Below are positions 50,353 through 57,402 of a stretch of 57,402 nt of DNA, in pieces. Location of the stretch: NCBI RefSeq assembly GCF_030732865.1, contig NZ_JASHKB010000026.1:1-57402 (forward strand). Direction: 5' to 3'. The stretch comes from Roseitalea sp. MMSF_3546. GTDB taxonomy: Bacteria; Pseudomonadota; Alphaproteobacteria; Rhizobiales; Rhizobiaceae. The translations under genes were made by a program, and so were the position numbers. The first letter of the stretch is position 1; the number at the start of each line of letters is the position of its first letter. The notes under the pieces were generated by a model. It searched no databases, was not told where the DNA came from, and was given only the letters and a program-made list of their open reading frames with translations.

Positions 50353-51306
50353 TTGCCTGCGATCGACCGTGAACGGGTGCGGCATCTGCTCGGCGTTGGC
50401 GGCGGGACGCAGGCGGCGGGGACGCTCGACATCGTGTCCGCCACAGCCGAAGACGGCTTCGTGCGCCACGCCGTTGCGCTCGCCATCGATGACCGGGCCA
50501 TTGCCGGCACGCTGCTGCTGCCAGAGGACACGAAGCGTCCCGTGCCCGCCGTGCTCTACTGCCACGCCCATGGCAACCGCCATGACATAGGCGCGGCCGA
50601 ACTCATGGACGGGCGCCCGGCGCTGCAATCGCCTTACGGCCCGGCCCTGGCGCGGCGCGGCCATGCGGTGCTGTGCATCGACATGCCCGGCTTCGGCACG
50701 CGGCAGGCGGAGGGCCCCGAAAGCGCGCTCGCCAAGGCCGCCCATTGGCGCGGTCGGACCCTGTTCGGTCAAATGCTCGACGATCTGACCGCCGCGCTCG
50801 ATGCGCTTGCAACTCACCCGGCGGTCGATCCGACCCGCATCGCCACGCTCGGCCTGTCCATGGGCGCGACCCATGCCTACTGGCTCGCCGCGCTGGATGA
50901 GCGCATTGCCGCCTGTGCGCATCTGTGCGCGTTCTCGAACATCGGTCCGCTGATCGCGGCCGGCGCCCACGATCTGCACGGACCATACATGACCGTGCCC
51001 GGCCTTCTGGCCCATGGCGACATGGCCGACATCGCCGCGCTGATCGCCCCGCGTCCGCAAATGGTCGCAGCGGGCCTCAAGGATCCGCTGACCCCGCCCG
51101 AGGCCCTGAATCCGGCCCTCAGCCGATTGCGCCAGGCCTATGATTCACAGGGCGTTTCCGATGCCCTCACCGTGCTGACATCGCCGGACACCGGCCATGA
51201 AGAAACACCCCGGTTGCGCATGGCGGTGTTGGGGTTTCTGGAGCGGCACTTGAGCGGCGCATCCGCCTCGTCCTTCGAGGCTCGCCAATCATCACCCTCA
51301 TCCTGA
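50353..51306 (+). CDS. Alpha/beta hydrolase (dienelactone hydrolase/acetyl xylan esterase-like)
   Basis: 317 aa from a TTG start preceded by GGACGAG. The hydrolase core includes PAVLYCHAHGNRHDIG (oxyanion region), LCIDMPGFGTRQ, nucleophile GLSMGATHAYWLA (Ser about residue 176), Asp in AAGLKDPLTPPEAL and His in PDTGHEETPRLR. The last 14 or so residues (ASSFEARQSSPSS) are encoded by a palindromic repeat, so the ancestral end was probably near FLERHLSG. Divergent from uxuA across a GntR-type site, so deesterification of an uronate- or xylan-derived substrate is plausible. Confidence 0.82.
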   Translation: MPAIDRERVRHLLGVGGGTQAAGTLDIVSATAEDGFVRHAVALAIDDRAIAGTLLLPEDTKRPVPAVLYCHAHGNRHDIGAAELMDGRPALQSPYGPALARRGHAVLCIDMPGFGTRQAEGPESALAKAAHWRGRTLFGQMLDDLTAALDALATHPAVDPTRIATLGLSMGATHAYWLAALDERIAACAHLCAFSNIGPLIAAGAHDLHGPYMTVPGLLAHGDMADIAALIAPRPQMVAAGLKDPLTPPEALNPALSRLRQAYDSQGVSDALTVLTSPDTGHEETPRLRMAVLGFLERHLSGASASSFEARQSSPSS

Positions 51307-51372
51307 GGTGCGAGCATAGCGAGCCTCGAAGGACGAGGGTGATGATTGCCTCACACCTCAGGATGAGGCGGA
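51262..51372. repeat. Interlocked palindromic repeat element
   Basis: Exact inverted arms: 51269-51284 with 51320-51335 (16 bp), 51286-51299 with 51335-51348 (14 bp), 51296-51310 with 51354-51368 (15 bp), and outer 51262-51269 with 51365-51372 (8 bp). The core CCTCATCCTGAGG / CCTCGAAGG text is of a kind widely repeated between genes of Hyphomicrobiales. It lies between converging genes and has entered the end of the hydrolase reading frame. Confidence 0.85.
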
Positions 51373-51379
51373 ACGCCCC

Positions 51380-52687
51380 CTACTCCGCCGCCTCCTTGAA
51401 GGTGGCCGGATTGTTGGGGTGCTCGGTCCAGTTTCCATAGTCCGGATCGACCGGCTCTTTCGTGCGCGGGTCGACGCCGGCGATCCGCTCCATCGTAATG
51501 CAATCGTCCACCGGGCACACATTGACGCAAAGATTGCAGCCCACGCACTCTTCGTCGATCACCTCGAACTTGCGCACGCCATCGACCATGTTGGTGATCG
51601 CCTGGTGCGATGTGTCCTCGCAGGCGATGTGGCAGCGCCCGCACGAGATGCACAGATCCTGGTTGATCCGCGCCTTGGTGACGTAGTTGAGGTTCAGATA
51701 CTGCCAGTCGGTGACGTTCGGCACCGCCATGCCGCGAAAGTCCTCGATCGTCCGGTAGCCCTTTTCGTCCATCCACGCCTCGAGCCCGGCGATCATCTCC
51801 TGGACGATCTTGAAGCCATAGGTCATCGCCGCGGTGCACACCTGCACAGTGCCGCACCCAAGGGCGATGAACTCGGCCGCATCGCGCCAGGTGGTGACCC
51901 CGCCAATGCCCGAGATCGGCAGGCCATGGGTTTGCGCATCGCGGGCGATCTCGGCGACCATGTTCAGCGCAATGGGTTTCACTGCCGGGCCGCAATAGCC
52001 GCCATGGCTCCCCTTTCCGTCGATGGAGGGTTCGGGCGACATCGAATCGAGGTCGACCGAGACGATCGAGGAGATGGTGTTGATCAACGAGACCGCGTCG
52101 GCCCCGCCCGCCTTCGCCGCCCGGGCCGGATAGCGGATGTCGGTGATGTTGGGGGTCAGCTTGACGATCACCGGCAGGTCGGAGTGCTGCTTGCACCATT
52201 CGGCGACCATCTGGATATATTCGGGGACCTGCCCGACCGCCGAGCCCATGCCGCGCTCGCTCATGCCGTGCGGGCAGCCGAAATTGAGCTCGACCGCATC
52301 GGCGCCGGTCTGCTCGACCATTTTCAGGATGTTCTTCCAGGGTTCCTCTTCACAGGGCACCATCAGCGAGACGATCATCGCCCGGTCGGGCCAGTTCTTC
52401 TTGACCGTCTCGATCTCGCGCAGATTGGTGTCGAGCGCCCGATCGGTGATCAGTTCGATGTTGTTCAGGCCGATCAGCCGCCGGTCCGGCCCCCAGATCG
52501 CGCCATAGCGCGGCCCGTTGACATTGACGATGGGCGGATCCTCGCCGAGGGTTTTCCAGACCACGCCGCCCCAGCCCGCCTCGAAGGCGCGCTCGACATT
52601 GTACTGCTTGTCGGTGGGCGGCGCCGAGGCCAGCCAGAACGGGTTGGGAGAGGAAACGCCGAGAAAGCTGGTTGTCAGGTCTGCCAT
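51380..52687 (-). CDS. preA: NAD-dependent dihydropyrimidine dehydrogenase, catalytic subunit PreA
   Basis: 435 aa. An FMN-binding dihydroorotate-dehydrogenase-like barrel (FLGVSSPNPFWLASAPPTDK; VELNFGCPHGMSERGMGSAV; IVKLTPNITDIRYPARAAK; IGGVTTWRDAAEFIALG) is followed by a C-terminal ferredoxin domain with two 4Fe-4S motifs, CISCGRCHIAC and CVGCNLCVNVCPVDDC. With PreT it reduces uracil and thymine to dihydropyrimidines in the reductive catabolic pathway. It is usually next to preT; here the two are about 1.1 kb apart. Its start is 64 bp from the divergent hicB. Confidence 0.97.
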   Translation of the reverse strand: MADLTTSFLGVSSPNPFWLASAPPTDKQYNVERAFEAGWGGVVWKTLGEDPPIVNVNGPRYGAIWGPDRRLIGLNNIELITDRALDTNLREIETVKKNWPDRAMIVSLMVPCEEEPWKNILKMVEQTGADAVELNFGCPHGMSERGMGSAVGQVPEYIQMVAEWCKQHSDLPVIVKLTPNITDIRYPARAAKAGGADAVSLINTISSIVSVDLDSMSPEPSIDGKGSHGGYCGPAVKPIALNMVAEIARDAQTHGLPISGIGGVTTWRDAAEFIALGCGTVQVCTAAMTYGFKIVQEMIAGLEAWMDEKGYRTIEDFRGMAVPNVTDWQYLNLNYVTKARINQDLCISCGRCHIACEDTSHQAITNMVDGVRKFEVIDEECVGCNLCVNVCPVDDCITMERIAGVDPRTKEPVDPDYGNWTEHPNNPATFKEAAE

Positions 52688-52751
52688 GGGATTTCCTCCA
52701 TTGTCTCGCTATAGTCACGCCATGCGACGCCATCGATCAGGAGCAAGCGCC

Positions 52752-52973
52752 TTGCGTCAGTTTACCATCAATCTTCATCCGCAGCCCGAAGGCGGCTATA
52801 CCGTTCTTGTCCCCGCGCTGCCCGAGGTCGTCACGGAAGGCGAGACGCGGGAGCAGGCTCTGGCCAATGCGCGCGAGGCGATCGAACTTGTCATCGAACA
52901 GTACCGCGCGGAGGGGTGGGACATTCCCGATGATGTGGCCACGGAGGTCGACCGGCTGACCGTGGCGGCATAG
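52752..52973 (+). CDS. hicB: HicB-family antitoxin
   Basis: 73 aa from TTG, chosen because AGGAG lies 8 bp before it; an upstream ATG at 52722 would add 10 residues. The HicB partial RNase H-like fold is visible in LHPQPEGGYTVLVPALPEVV, TEGETREQALANAREAIELV and a short acidic C-terminus. No DNA-binding domain follows, so this is the short HicB form. Stop is 3 bp before the hicA start; the antitoxin precedes the toxin. Confidence 0.88.
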   Translation: MRQFTINLHPQPEGGYTVLVPALPEVVTEGETREQALANAREAIELVIEQYRAEGWDIPDDVATEVDRLTVAA

Positions 52974-52976
52974 CGC

Positions 52977-53210
52977 TTGGTACGCCGCCTACCCGTCGTC
53001 AGCGGCAAACGGGTTGTCCGCGCTCTCCAGAAGCACGGATTCGAGGTGCGACGTATCAGTGGAAGCCACCATCTGCTTCGCCATCCCGGCCCGCCTGTGC
53101 GCAACGTCACTGTTCCCGTGCACGGCAACAAACCCCTGAAACGAGCCACCCTTGCGTCCATCATCAGGCAGGCCGGCCTTTCCGTCGACGCCTTCGTCGC
53201 TCTGCTGTGA
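52977..53210 (+). CDS. hicA: HicA-family mRNA interferase toxin
   Basis: 77 aa dsRBD-like HicA. LPVVSGKRVVRALQKHGFEV is the N-terminal helix pattern, the catalytic His is in RISGSHHLLRHPG, and the C-terminal strands are NVTVPVHGNKPLKRATLASI. All key positions are present, so the toxin looks active. It is a ribosome-independent mRNA interferase neutralised by HicB. Starts at TTG directly after hicB and converges on the VOC gene. Confidence 0.88.
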   Translation: MVRRLPVVSGKRVVRALQKHGFEVRRISGSHHLLRHPGPPVRNVTVPVHGNKPLKRATLASIIRQAGLSVDAFVALL

Positions 53211-53223
53211 CCGCCCGCCATCC

Positions 53224-53598
53224 TCATTGCCCGGCAACCGTCTGCAGCAGCACGAGATTGCCCTCGCTGTCGTGGATCATCGCCCAGCGCACGCCGGGCT
53301 CCCAGGGCGCGTCGTCCGGGCCGGACTGGATGGCAACGCCCTTCGAGGTCAGATCCTCGCACAGCGCATCGACGTCGTCGGTCGCCAGCACCAGCGCCGG
53401 CTTGTCCTGCGGCTCGATCGTCGAGTGCTGGTCGAAATGCAACATGGTGCGCGCGCCGGGAATCTGCATGAAGATCCAGCGGCTGTCGCCATAGGGCGCG
53501 TCGCGCTCGACGCGCATGCCCAGCATGTCGCGATAGAATTCGACCGCCCGGTACATGTCGACCACGCCGATCGACTGAAAGTGGATATGGCTCAGCAT
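53224..53598 (-). CDS. VOC (glyoxalase/bleomycin resistance) family protein
   Basis: 124-aa vicinal-oxygen-chelate protein. It opens HIHFQSIGVVDMYRAVEFYR (His metal ligand) and contains LGMRVERDAPYGDSRWIFMQ, MLHFDQHSTI and the closing WAMIHDSEGNLVLLQTV with the C-terminal acidic ligand region. Lactoylglutathione lyase, dioxygenase and resistance proteins share the fold, so the reaction is not known. It lies between preT and hicA and may be transcribed from the preT promoter, although a palindromic repeat separates them. Confidence 0.85.
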   Translation of the reverse strand: MLSHIHFQSIGVVDMYRAVEFYRDMLGMRVERDAPYGDSRWIFMQIPGARTMLHFDQHSTIEPQDKPALVLATDDVDALCEDLTSKGVAIQSGPDDAPWEPGVRWAMIHDSEGNLVLLQTVAGQ

Positions 53599-53632
53599 GG
53601 CGCGGCTCCTGCTGCCTGCAGACCGTTTGGAA

Positions 53633-53758
53633 CACTCCCCCCTCTGTCCCTTCGGGACATCTCCCCCACAAGGGGGGAGAGCGGGCGCCAAGGCACCCCG
53701 AACGCGCCTACCCTCCCCCCTTGTGGGGGAGATGTCGGCAAAGCCGACAGTGGGGGGT
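53633..53758. repeat. Rhizobial-type palindromic repeat between the VOC gene and preT
   Basis: Arms 53657-53679 and 53713-53735 are an exact 23-bp inverted repeat (ACATCTCCCCCACAAGGGGG and its complement), each arm being itself a near palindrome. Flanking GTCCCTTCGGGAC and GTCGGCAAAGCCGAC mini-hairpins extend the element. The CCCCCACAAGGGGG text is of a kind common between genes in Hyphomicrobiales. The remainder of this 180-bp gap shows no gene. Confidence 0.85.
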
Positions 53759-53778
53759 ATCGCATCGCTTGCACTACC

Positions 53779-55128
53779 CTACCCCGTCAGCGCGTCATGG
53801 ATGGAGGCGGCGGCGATCTTGCCGTCCTCGACCGCGACCACGGTCAGATCGTCGCCGCCTTCGATGCAGTCGCCGCCCGCCCAGATCTTGGCATGCGATG
53901 TCCTGCGGTCCCCGTCGGTGACGATCCGGCCCCTGGCGAGTTCCAGCGCAACATCGCCGAACAGCCCCTCGACCGGTTTCTGGCCGATCGCCTTGAAAAC
54001 CTGGTCGGCGGGCAAAGTCACCGTTTCGCCGGTGCCCGAGAGCGTCCCGTTCATCGCCGTGTATTCGAGCGTGATGCCGGTCACCGCGCCGGCCTCGTTG
54101 CGCTGCAAGGCCCGCGGTTGCAGCCAGTGGCGGATCGTCACGCCATGGGTCTGCGCCACCTCCTGCTCGTATTCGGACGCGTTCATCTGTTCGGGCCCGC
54201 GCCGGTAGCAGATCGTCACCGTCTCCGCCCCAAGGAGCTTGGTCTGCACGGCAACGTCGATTGCCGTCATGCCGCCGCCGATGACCACGACATTGCGGCC
54301 CACAGGCAGGTCTGACAGTTCGCCCGCCTGGCGCAGCGCTTCGATATAGGCGACCGCATCGATGCAGTTGTCGGCATCCTCGCCGTCAAGGCCAAGATCG
54401 TTGACGCCCGGCAGACCCATGCCCAGGAAGACCGCATCGTACTCGGCCGCCAGCGCGTCCAGCGCCACATCGCGCCCGAGCGACACGCCATTCCTGATCT
54501 CGATGCCGCCGATGCCGGTGATGAAGTCGACCTCGCGTTGCGCAAAGCCGTCCGTCGTCTTGTAGGCGGCAATGCCGTGCTCGTTCAGCCCGCCCGGCTT
54601 GTCGCGCGCCTCGAAGATCGTCACGTCATGGCCGTTGCGGGCCAGCGCGTGGGCGCAGGCGAGCCCTGCCGGCCCGGCGCCGACCACGGCGACGCACTTG
54701 CCGGTCGGCGCGGCCCGCTCATAAGGGTGCGCCTCGACCGTCTCCATGAAATGGTCCGTCGCATAGCGCTGCAGGAGGCCGATCTTGACCGGCTTGCCCT
54801 CGGCCACCTCGCGCACGCACACCTCCTCGCACAGCGTCTCGGTGGGGCAGACGCGCGCGCACATGCCGCCCATGATGTTCTGGTCGAAGATGGTCCTGGC
54901 CGCCCCGTTCGCATTGCCCGTCGAGATCTGCCGAATGAACATCGGAATGTCGATCGACGTCGGACACGCCTGCATGCAGGGCGCGTCGTAGCAGAAATAG
55001 CACCGGTCGGCCTCGACCACGGCCTCGTGCCGGTCGAGCGGTTCGTGCAGGTCGTCGAAATTGTCCGCATACTGCTCGGCCGAAAGCCGGCCGGCCTTCA
55101 CATCCGGTGAAGCAGTCCCATGCGCCAT
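53779..55128 (-). CDS. preT: NAD-dependent dihydropyrimidine dehydrogenase, electron-input subunit PreT
   Basis: 449 aa, GltD-like. N-terminal iron-sulfur cysteines in CYFCYDAPCMQACPTSIDIP and CARVCPTETLCEEVC, the FAD Rossmann motif VAVVGAGPAGLACAHALARN near residue 146, the NAD motif NVVVIGGGMTAIDVAVQTKL near residue 277, and the closing IWAGGDCIEGGDDLTVVAVE. It passes electrons from NADH to PreA for uracil/thymine reduction. Start at MAHGTASP after GGAGG; 18 more residues are open upstream without a ribosome site. A RutR-like operator lies 79 bp upstream. Confidence 0.96.
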   Translation of the reverse strand: MAHGTASPDVKAGRLSAEQYADNFDDLHEPLDRHEAVVEADRCYFCYDAPCMQACPTSIDIPMFIRQISTGNANGAARTIFDQNIMGGMCARVCPTETLCEEVCVREVAEGKPVKIGLLQRYATDHFMETVEAHPYERAAPTGKCVAVVGAGPAGLACAHALARNGHDVTIFEARDKPGGLNEHGIAAYKTTDGFAQREVDFITGIGGIEIRNGVSLGRDVALDALAAEYDAVFLGMGLPGVNDLGLDGEDADNCIDAVAYIEALRQAGELSDLPVGRNVVVIGGGMTAIDVAVQTKLLGAETVTICYRRGPEQMNASEYEQEVAQTHGVTIRHWLQPRALQRNEAGAVTGITLEYTAMNGTLSGTGETVTLPADQVFKAIGQKPVEGLFGDVALELARGRIVTDGDRRTSHAKIWAGGDCIEGGDDLTVVAVEDGKIAAASIHDALTG

Positions 55129-55206
55129 GGCGCATCCTCCGTCCTGTGGTCCTGCGGTGCGCGGCTCTTGCCGGCCGGTCACCCGATGACGGGAGCTTTC
55201 AATAAT

Positions 55207-55222
55207 TTGATCAAGAGGTCAA
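55207..55222. promoter_or_regulatory. preT: RutR-like operator upstream of preT
   Basis: TTGATCAAGAGGTCAA, read on the other strand as TTGACCTCTTGATCAA, has both outer TTGA/TCAA blocks of the RutR consensus TTGACCA-N2-TGGTCAA at the same total length, with two mismatches. It lies inside a longer 7-bp dyad (55204-55210 and 55219-55225). RutR is the uracil/thymine-sensing TetR repressor, which suits a pyrimidine-catabolic gene. Confidence 0.55.
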
Positions 55223-55257
55223 ATTTTTTCTGAGACCGTTTTTGACACGTTGCTACA

Positions 55258-55335
55258 CGTCATTCCGGAACTTGATTCCGGAATCCATTACGCGGTCCTG
55301 ATCCGTGGATTCCGGAATCAAGTTCCGGAATGACG
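55258..55335. repeat. Perfect 30-bp palindromic repeat element
   Basis: Positions 55258-55287 and 55306-55335 are exact reverse complements (CGTCATTCCGGAACTTGATT... type text), separated by 18 bases. The ATTCCGGAATC unit is repeated inside each arm. This is the third type of intergenic palindrome within about 4 kb. It lies in the gap between preT and the upstream ABC binding-protein gene. Confidence 0.88.
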
Positions 55336-55368
55336 CCGTGTGAATGCCGCGGTGACGCGCCATTGCAC

Positions 55369-55398
55369 AAAAAAGGCCGCCCGCGAACGCGGACGGCC
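55369..55398 (-). terminator. Intrinsic terminator after the THI5/SsuA-type binding-protein gene
   Basis: On the minus strand an 11-bp GC-rich stem (GGCCGTCCGCG with CGCGGGCGGCC, one G-U pair) is followed directly by six T, 28 bp after the stop of the binding-protein gene. It separates the transporter operon from preT. Confidence 0.88.
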
Positions 55399-55426
55399 CC
55401 TTGGGAATCGAAATGCGAGCGGGCGC

Positions 55427-56425
55427 CTACATCCCCTTGACCTTGTTCATCACGTCATCGGTCCAGGCACCTTCCGGACGATCGGTGATCACCGGGTCCG
55501 AGCCGCCCGAAAGCAGCGAGTCGACGGTGGTTTCGGCGGCCGAAACATCGAGTGTGCCATCGGAATCGCCGACCAGCTTGCAGATCTCGCCGACCATGCG
55601 CACCTGGTGCTCCATGGTCTGCGCGCCGGTCGCGTCGTTCTCCAGCACGATCTCGGCGGCTTCCTCCTGGTTCTCGCAGGCATACTCCCAGCCGCGCATG
55701 GAAGCGGCGACAAAGCTTGTCAGCTTGTCGACCATCGCCGGGTCCTCGAGGTTTTCCTCGGTCGTGTAGAGCCCGTCCTCGAGCGTCGCCACGCCCTGGT
55801 CGGTGTAGTTGAACACGACCAGATCGTCCGGCGAGAAGCCGGCATCGATCACCTGCCAGTATTCGTTGTAGGTCATCGTCGAGATACAGTCGGCCTGCTC
55901 CTGGATCAGCGGGTCGACGTTGAAGCCCTGGCGCAGCACCTCGACGCCATCCTCGCCACCCTCGGTCGGAATGCCGAGCTGGCTCATCCACGACAGGAAC
56001 GGGAACTCGTTGCCCGCGAACCACACGCCCAGCGTCTTGCCGCGGAAGTCCTCCGGGCTCTCGATGCCCGTCTCGGCCCGGCACGTCAGCATCATGCCCG
56101 AACGCTCGAAGGGCTGGGCGATGTTGACCAGCGGAACGCCCTTTTCGCGCGCGGCGAGCGCGGCCGGCATCCACTCGACGATCACGTCGGCGCCGCCGCC
56201 GGCGATCACCTGCGGCGGGGCGATGTCCGGCCCGCCCGGATTGATGGTCACGTCGAGACCGGCTTCCTCATAGAAGCCCTTGTCCTTGGCGACGTAGTAT
56301 CCGGCGAACTGGCCCTGCGTGACCCATTTGAGCTGCAGCGTCAGCTCGTCGTCCTGGGCGTTGGCCGCCGAGGCGGCAACGAGCCCCATCGCGGTTCCCG
56401 CGGTCAGTGCAATCCATTTGCGCAT
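55427..56425 (-). CDS. ABC transporter substrate-binding protein (SsuA/THI5-like)
   Basis: 332 aa, signal peptide ending at ANAQD. LQLKWVTQGQFAGYYVAKDK and GFYEEAGLDVTINPGGPDI are the NMT1/THI5-like signatures, and GADVIVEWMPAALAAREKGV completes the first lobe. Proteins of this group bind hydroxymethylpyrimidine, pyrimidines or other small aromatics; next to preT/preA, a pyrimidine ligand is likely. Several internal Cys (TCRAETG, EQADCIS, YACENQ) are noted. Lies 55 bp after the permease and ends at a strong terminator. Confidence 0.92.
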   Translation of the reverse strand: MRKWIALTAGTAMGLVAASAANAQDDELTLQLKWVTQGQFAGYYVAKDKGFYEEAGLDVTINPGGPDIAPPQVIAGGGADVIVEWMPAALAAREKGVPLVNIAQPFERSGMMLTCRAETGIESPEDFRGKTLGVWFAGNEFPFLSWMSQLGIPTEGGEDGVEVLRQGFNVDPLIQEQADCISTMTYNEYWQVIDAGFSPDDLVVFNYTDQGVATLEDGLYTTEENLEDPAMVDKLTSFVAASMRGWEYACENQEEAAEIVLENDATGAQTMEHQVRMVGEICKLVGDSDGTLDVSAAETTVDSLLSGGSDPVITDRPEGAWTDDVMNKVKGM

Positions 56426-56480
56426 ATTGGTTCTCCCTGTTTGCTCATGGACGTCTCGAACCTGGCATCCTCATCCCGTC

Positions 56481-57353
56481 TTATGGTCGCTCGCTTCGCA
56501 TGGACGGATGCCAGAATGTCACGGACCGCTCGATCAGGGCGATGAGCCCGTAGGAAAGCGAGCCGGCGAGCGCGGCGACGAAAATGGTGGCCCAGACCAT
56601 GTCGACATTGAGCCGTCCGATCTCCGCGGAGATGCGAAAGCCCATGCCGACAATGGGCGTGCCGAAGAACTCTGCGACGATTGCGCCGATCAAAGCAAGC
56701 GTGGAATTGATCTTCAAGGCATTGAAGATGAAGGGCATTGCCGCCGGCAGGCGCAGCTTGATCAGCGACTGGGTGCGGCTCGACGCATAGGTGTGCATCA
56801 GATCGCGCTCCATGTGCCCGGCCGCGTTAAGCCCGGCGACGGTGTTCACCAGCATCGGAAAGAAGGTCATCACCACGACGACAGCGGCCTTGGACTGCCA
56901 GTCGAAGCCGAACCACATCACCATGATCGGGGCGATGCCGATGATCGGCAGCGCCGAGACCAGATTGCCGATCGGCAGCACGCCCGCCTTCCAGAACGGC
57001 GAGCGGTCGACGAGCACGGCGACGGCAAAGCCCAGCGAACAGCCGATGACATAGCCGGTGATGACGCCCTTCAGATAGGTCTGGACGAAATCGGCCCACA
57101 GCGTCGGCACCGAACCCGTCACCCGCTCCCAGATCATCGAAGGCGGCGGCAGGATCACCGAAGGCACGCCAAGCCCGCGCGTGATCCCCTCCCACAGCGC
57201 CAGGATGGCCGCGCCGAACAGCACCGGAATGGCGAGGTTCACCGCCATCCTCATCGTGCCCGTCTCCGGCCTGAGCGCGGCCAGCCGGGTGTTGGCGTAC
57301 CAGGCGATCAGCCAGAACACGACCGCGGCGATGAGCAGCGTCGTGTCGGTCAT
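56481..57353 (-). CDS. ABC transporter permease (SsuC/TauC type)
   Basis: 290 aa BPD-type permease with about seven transmembrane helices (LLIAAVVFWLIAWYANTRL, NLAIPVLFGAAILALWEGI, VITGYVIGCSLGFAVAVLVD, and others), and the EAA-like contact loop MERDLMHTYASSRTQSLIKL followed by RLPAAMPFIFNAL. The N-terminal extra helix is longer than in SsuC. Start taken at MTDTTLLIAA; the frame is open further upstream to the window edge region. Its ATPase, and probably dihydropyrimidinase and related genes, should lie beyond the right edge. Positions 57354-57402 hold nothing I can assign. Confidence 0.92.
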   Translation of the reverse strand: MTDTTLLIAAVVFWLIAWYANTRLAALRPETGTMRMAVNLAIPVLFGAAILALWEGITRGLGVPSVILPPPSMIWERVTGSVPTLWADFVQTYLKGVITGYVIGCSLGFAVAVLVDRSPFWKAGVLPIGNLVSALPIIGIAPIMVMWFGFDWQSKAAVVVVMTFFPMLVNTVAGLNAAGHMERDLMHTYASSRTQSLIKLRLPAAMPFIFNALKINSTLALIGAIVAEFFGTPIVGMGFRISAEIGRLNVDMVWATIFVAALAGSLSYGLIALIERSVTFWHPSMRSERP

Positions 57354-57402
57354 CGCGCATGCTCTCCGGAAGCGGCGGAGCGTCGCCCCCACCCCTCACC
57401 CC

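Noticed and set aside
55204-55225. A Fnr/FixK box before preT (TTGAT...GTCAA)
   Set aside because: The half-sites are 6 bases apart rather than 4, giving a 16-mer, which suits a RutR-type site better.

Overview
The window reads as a chromosomal segment of a high-GC alphaproteobacterium, most likely Hyphomicrobiales (rhizobia and relatives). The basis is uniform GC-rich codon use, a Fur/Mur- and Zur-type regulator pair, FixK/Fnr-type and ArsR-type (SahR/SamR-like) operators, many uronate and sugar ABC genes, and three kinds of palindromic intergenic repeat of a style common in that order. I see no rRNA, tRNA, CRISPR array, prophage or insertion sequence, and no gap between genes exceeds 300 bases.

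Layout. 1-9.5 kb (minus strand) is a tightly overlapping operon for tryptophan/anthranilate use through CoA thioesters: a fused aminobenzoyl-CoA monooxygenase/reductase, an SDR, a MarR regulator, an enoyl-CoA hydratase, an acyl-CoA dehydrogenase, tryptophan 2,3-dioxygenase, an aminobenzoate-CoA ligase, a stand-alone AsnC effector domain and a branched-chain-amino-acid-type binding protein. A divergent FadB-like protein (9.7-11.7 kb) completes a beta-oxidation-like set, and a likely MarR operator lies between them. 11.7-17.7 kb holds an aldose epimerase with a XylX-like FAH-family dehydratase, small stress-type proteins (ABM monooxygenase, DUF3775, DUF2267), an adhesin-like or bactofilin-like membrane protein with an L,D-transpeptidase, and a phosphoribosyltransferase. 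17.9-28.4 kb holds metH, a threonine/serine dehydratase, a two-domain universal stress protein, and an ATPase/FtsX/HlyD exporter. FixK/Fnr-type 14-mers lie in front of the phosphoribosyltransferase, the stress protein and the exporter/small membrane protein.

28.4-35.1 kb holds uxuB-uxaC (hexuronate catabolism), a Fur/Mur gene, and zur-znuB-znuC divergent from znuA across a Zur box. 35.1-38.4 kb encodes two secreted DUF11-type proteins. 38.5-50.3 kb is one long minus-strand operon: uxuA, a GntR regulator, a MalEFGK-type sugar transporter, a 2-hydroxyacid dehydrogenase, three different Gfo/Idh/MocA oxidoreductases and a lactonase-like hydrolase, closed by a clear terminator. It links an unknown sugar or glycoside to mannonate metabolism and is the best candidate here for an undescribed pathway.

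50.3-57.4 kb holds a divergent alpha/beta hydrolase, then the reductive pyrimidine pathway genes preA and preT (dihydropyrimidine dehydrogenase), unusually separated by a hicBA toxin-antitoxin pair, a VOC protein and palindromic repeats, followed by a THI5/SsuA-type ABC transporter that runs off the right edge. A RutR-like operator lies upstream of preT. All functional calls are from reading the sequence; no database search was run.
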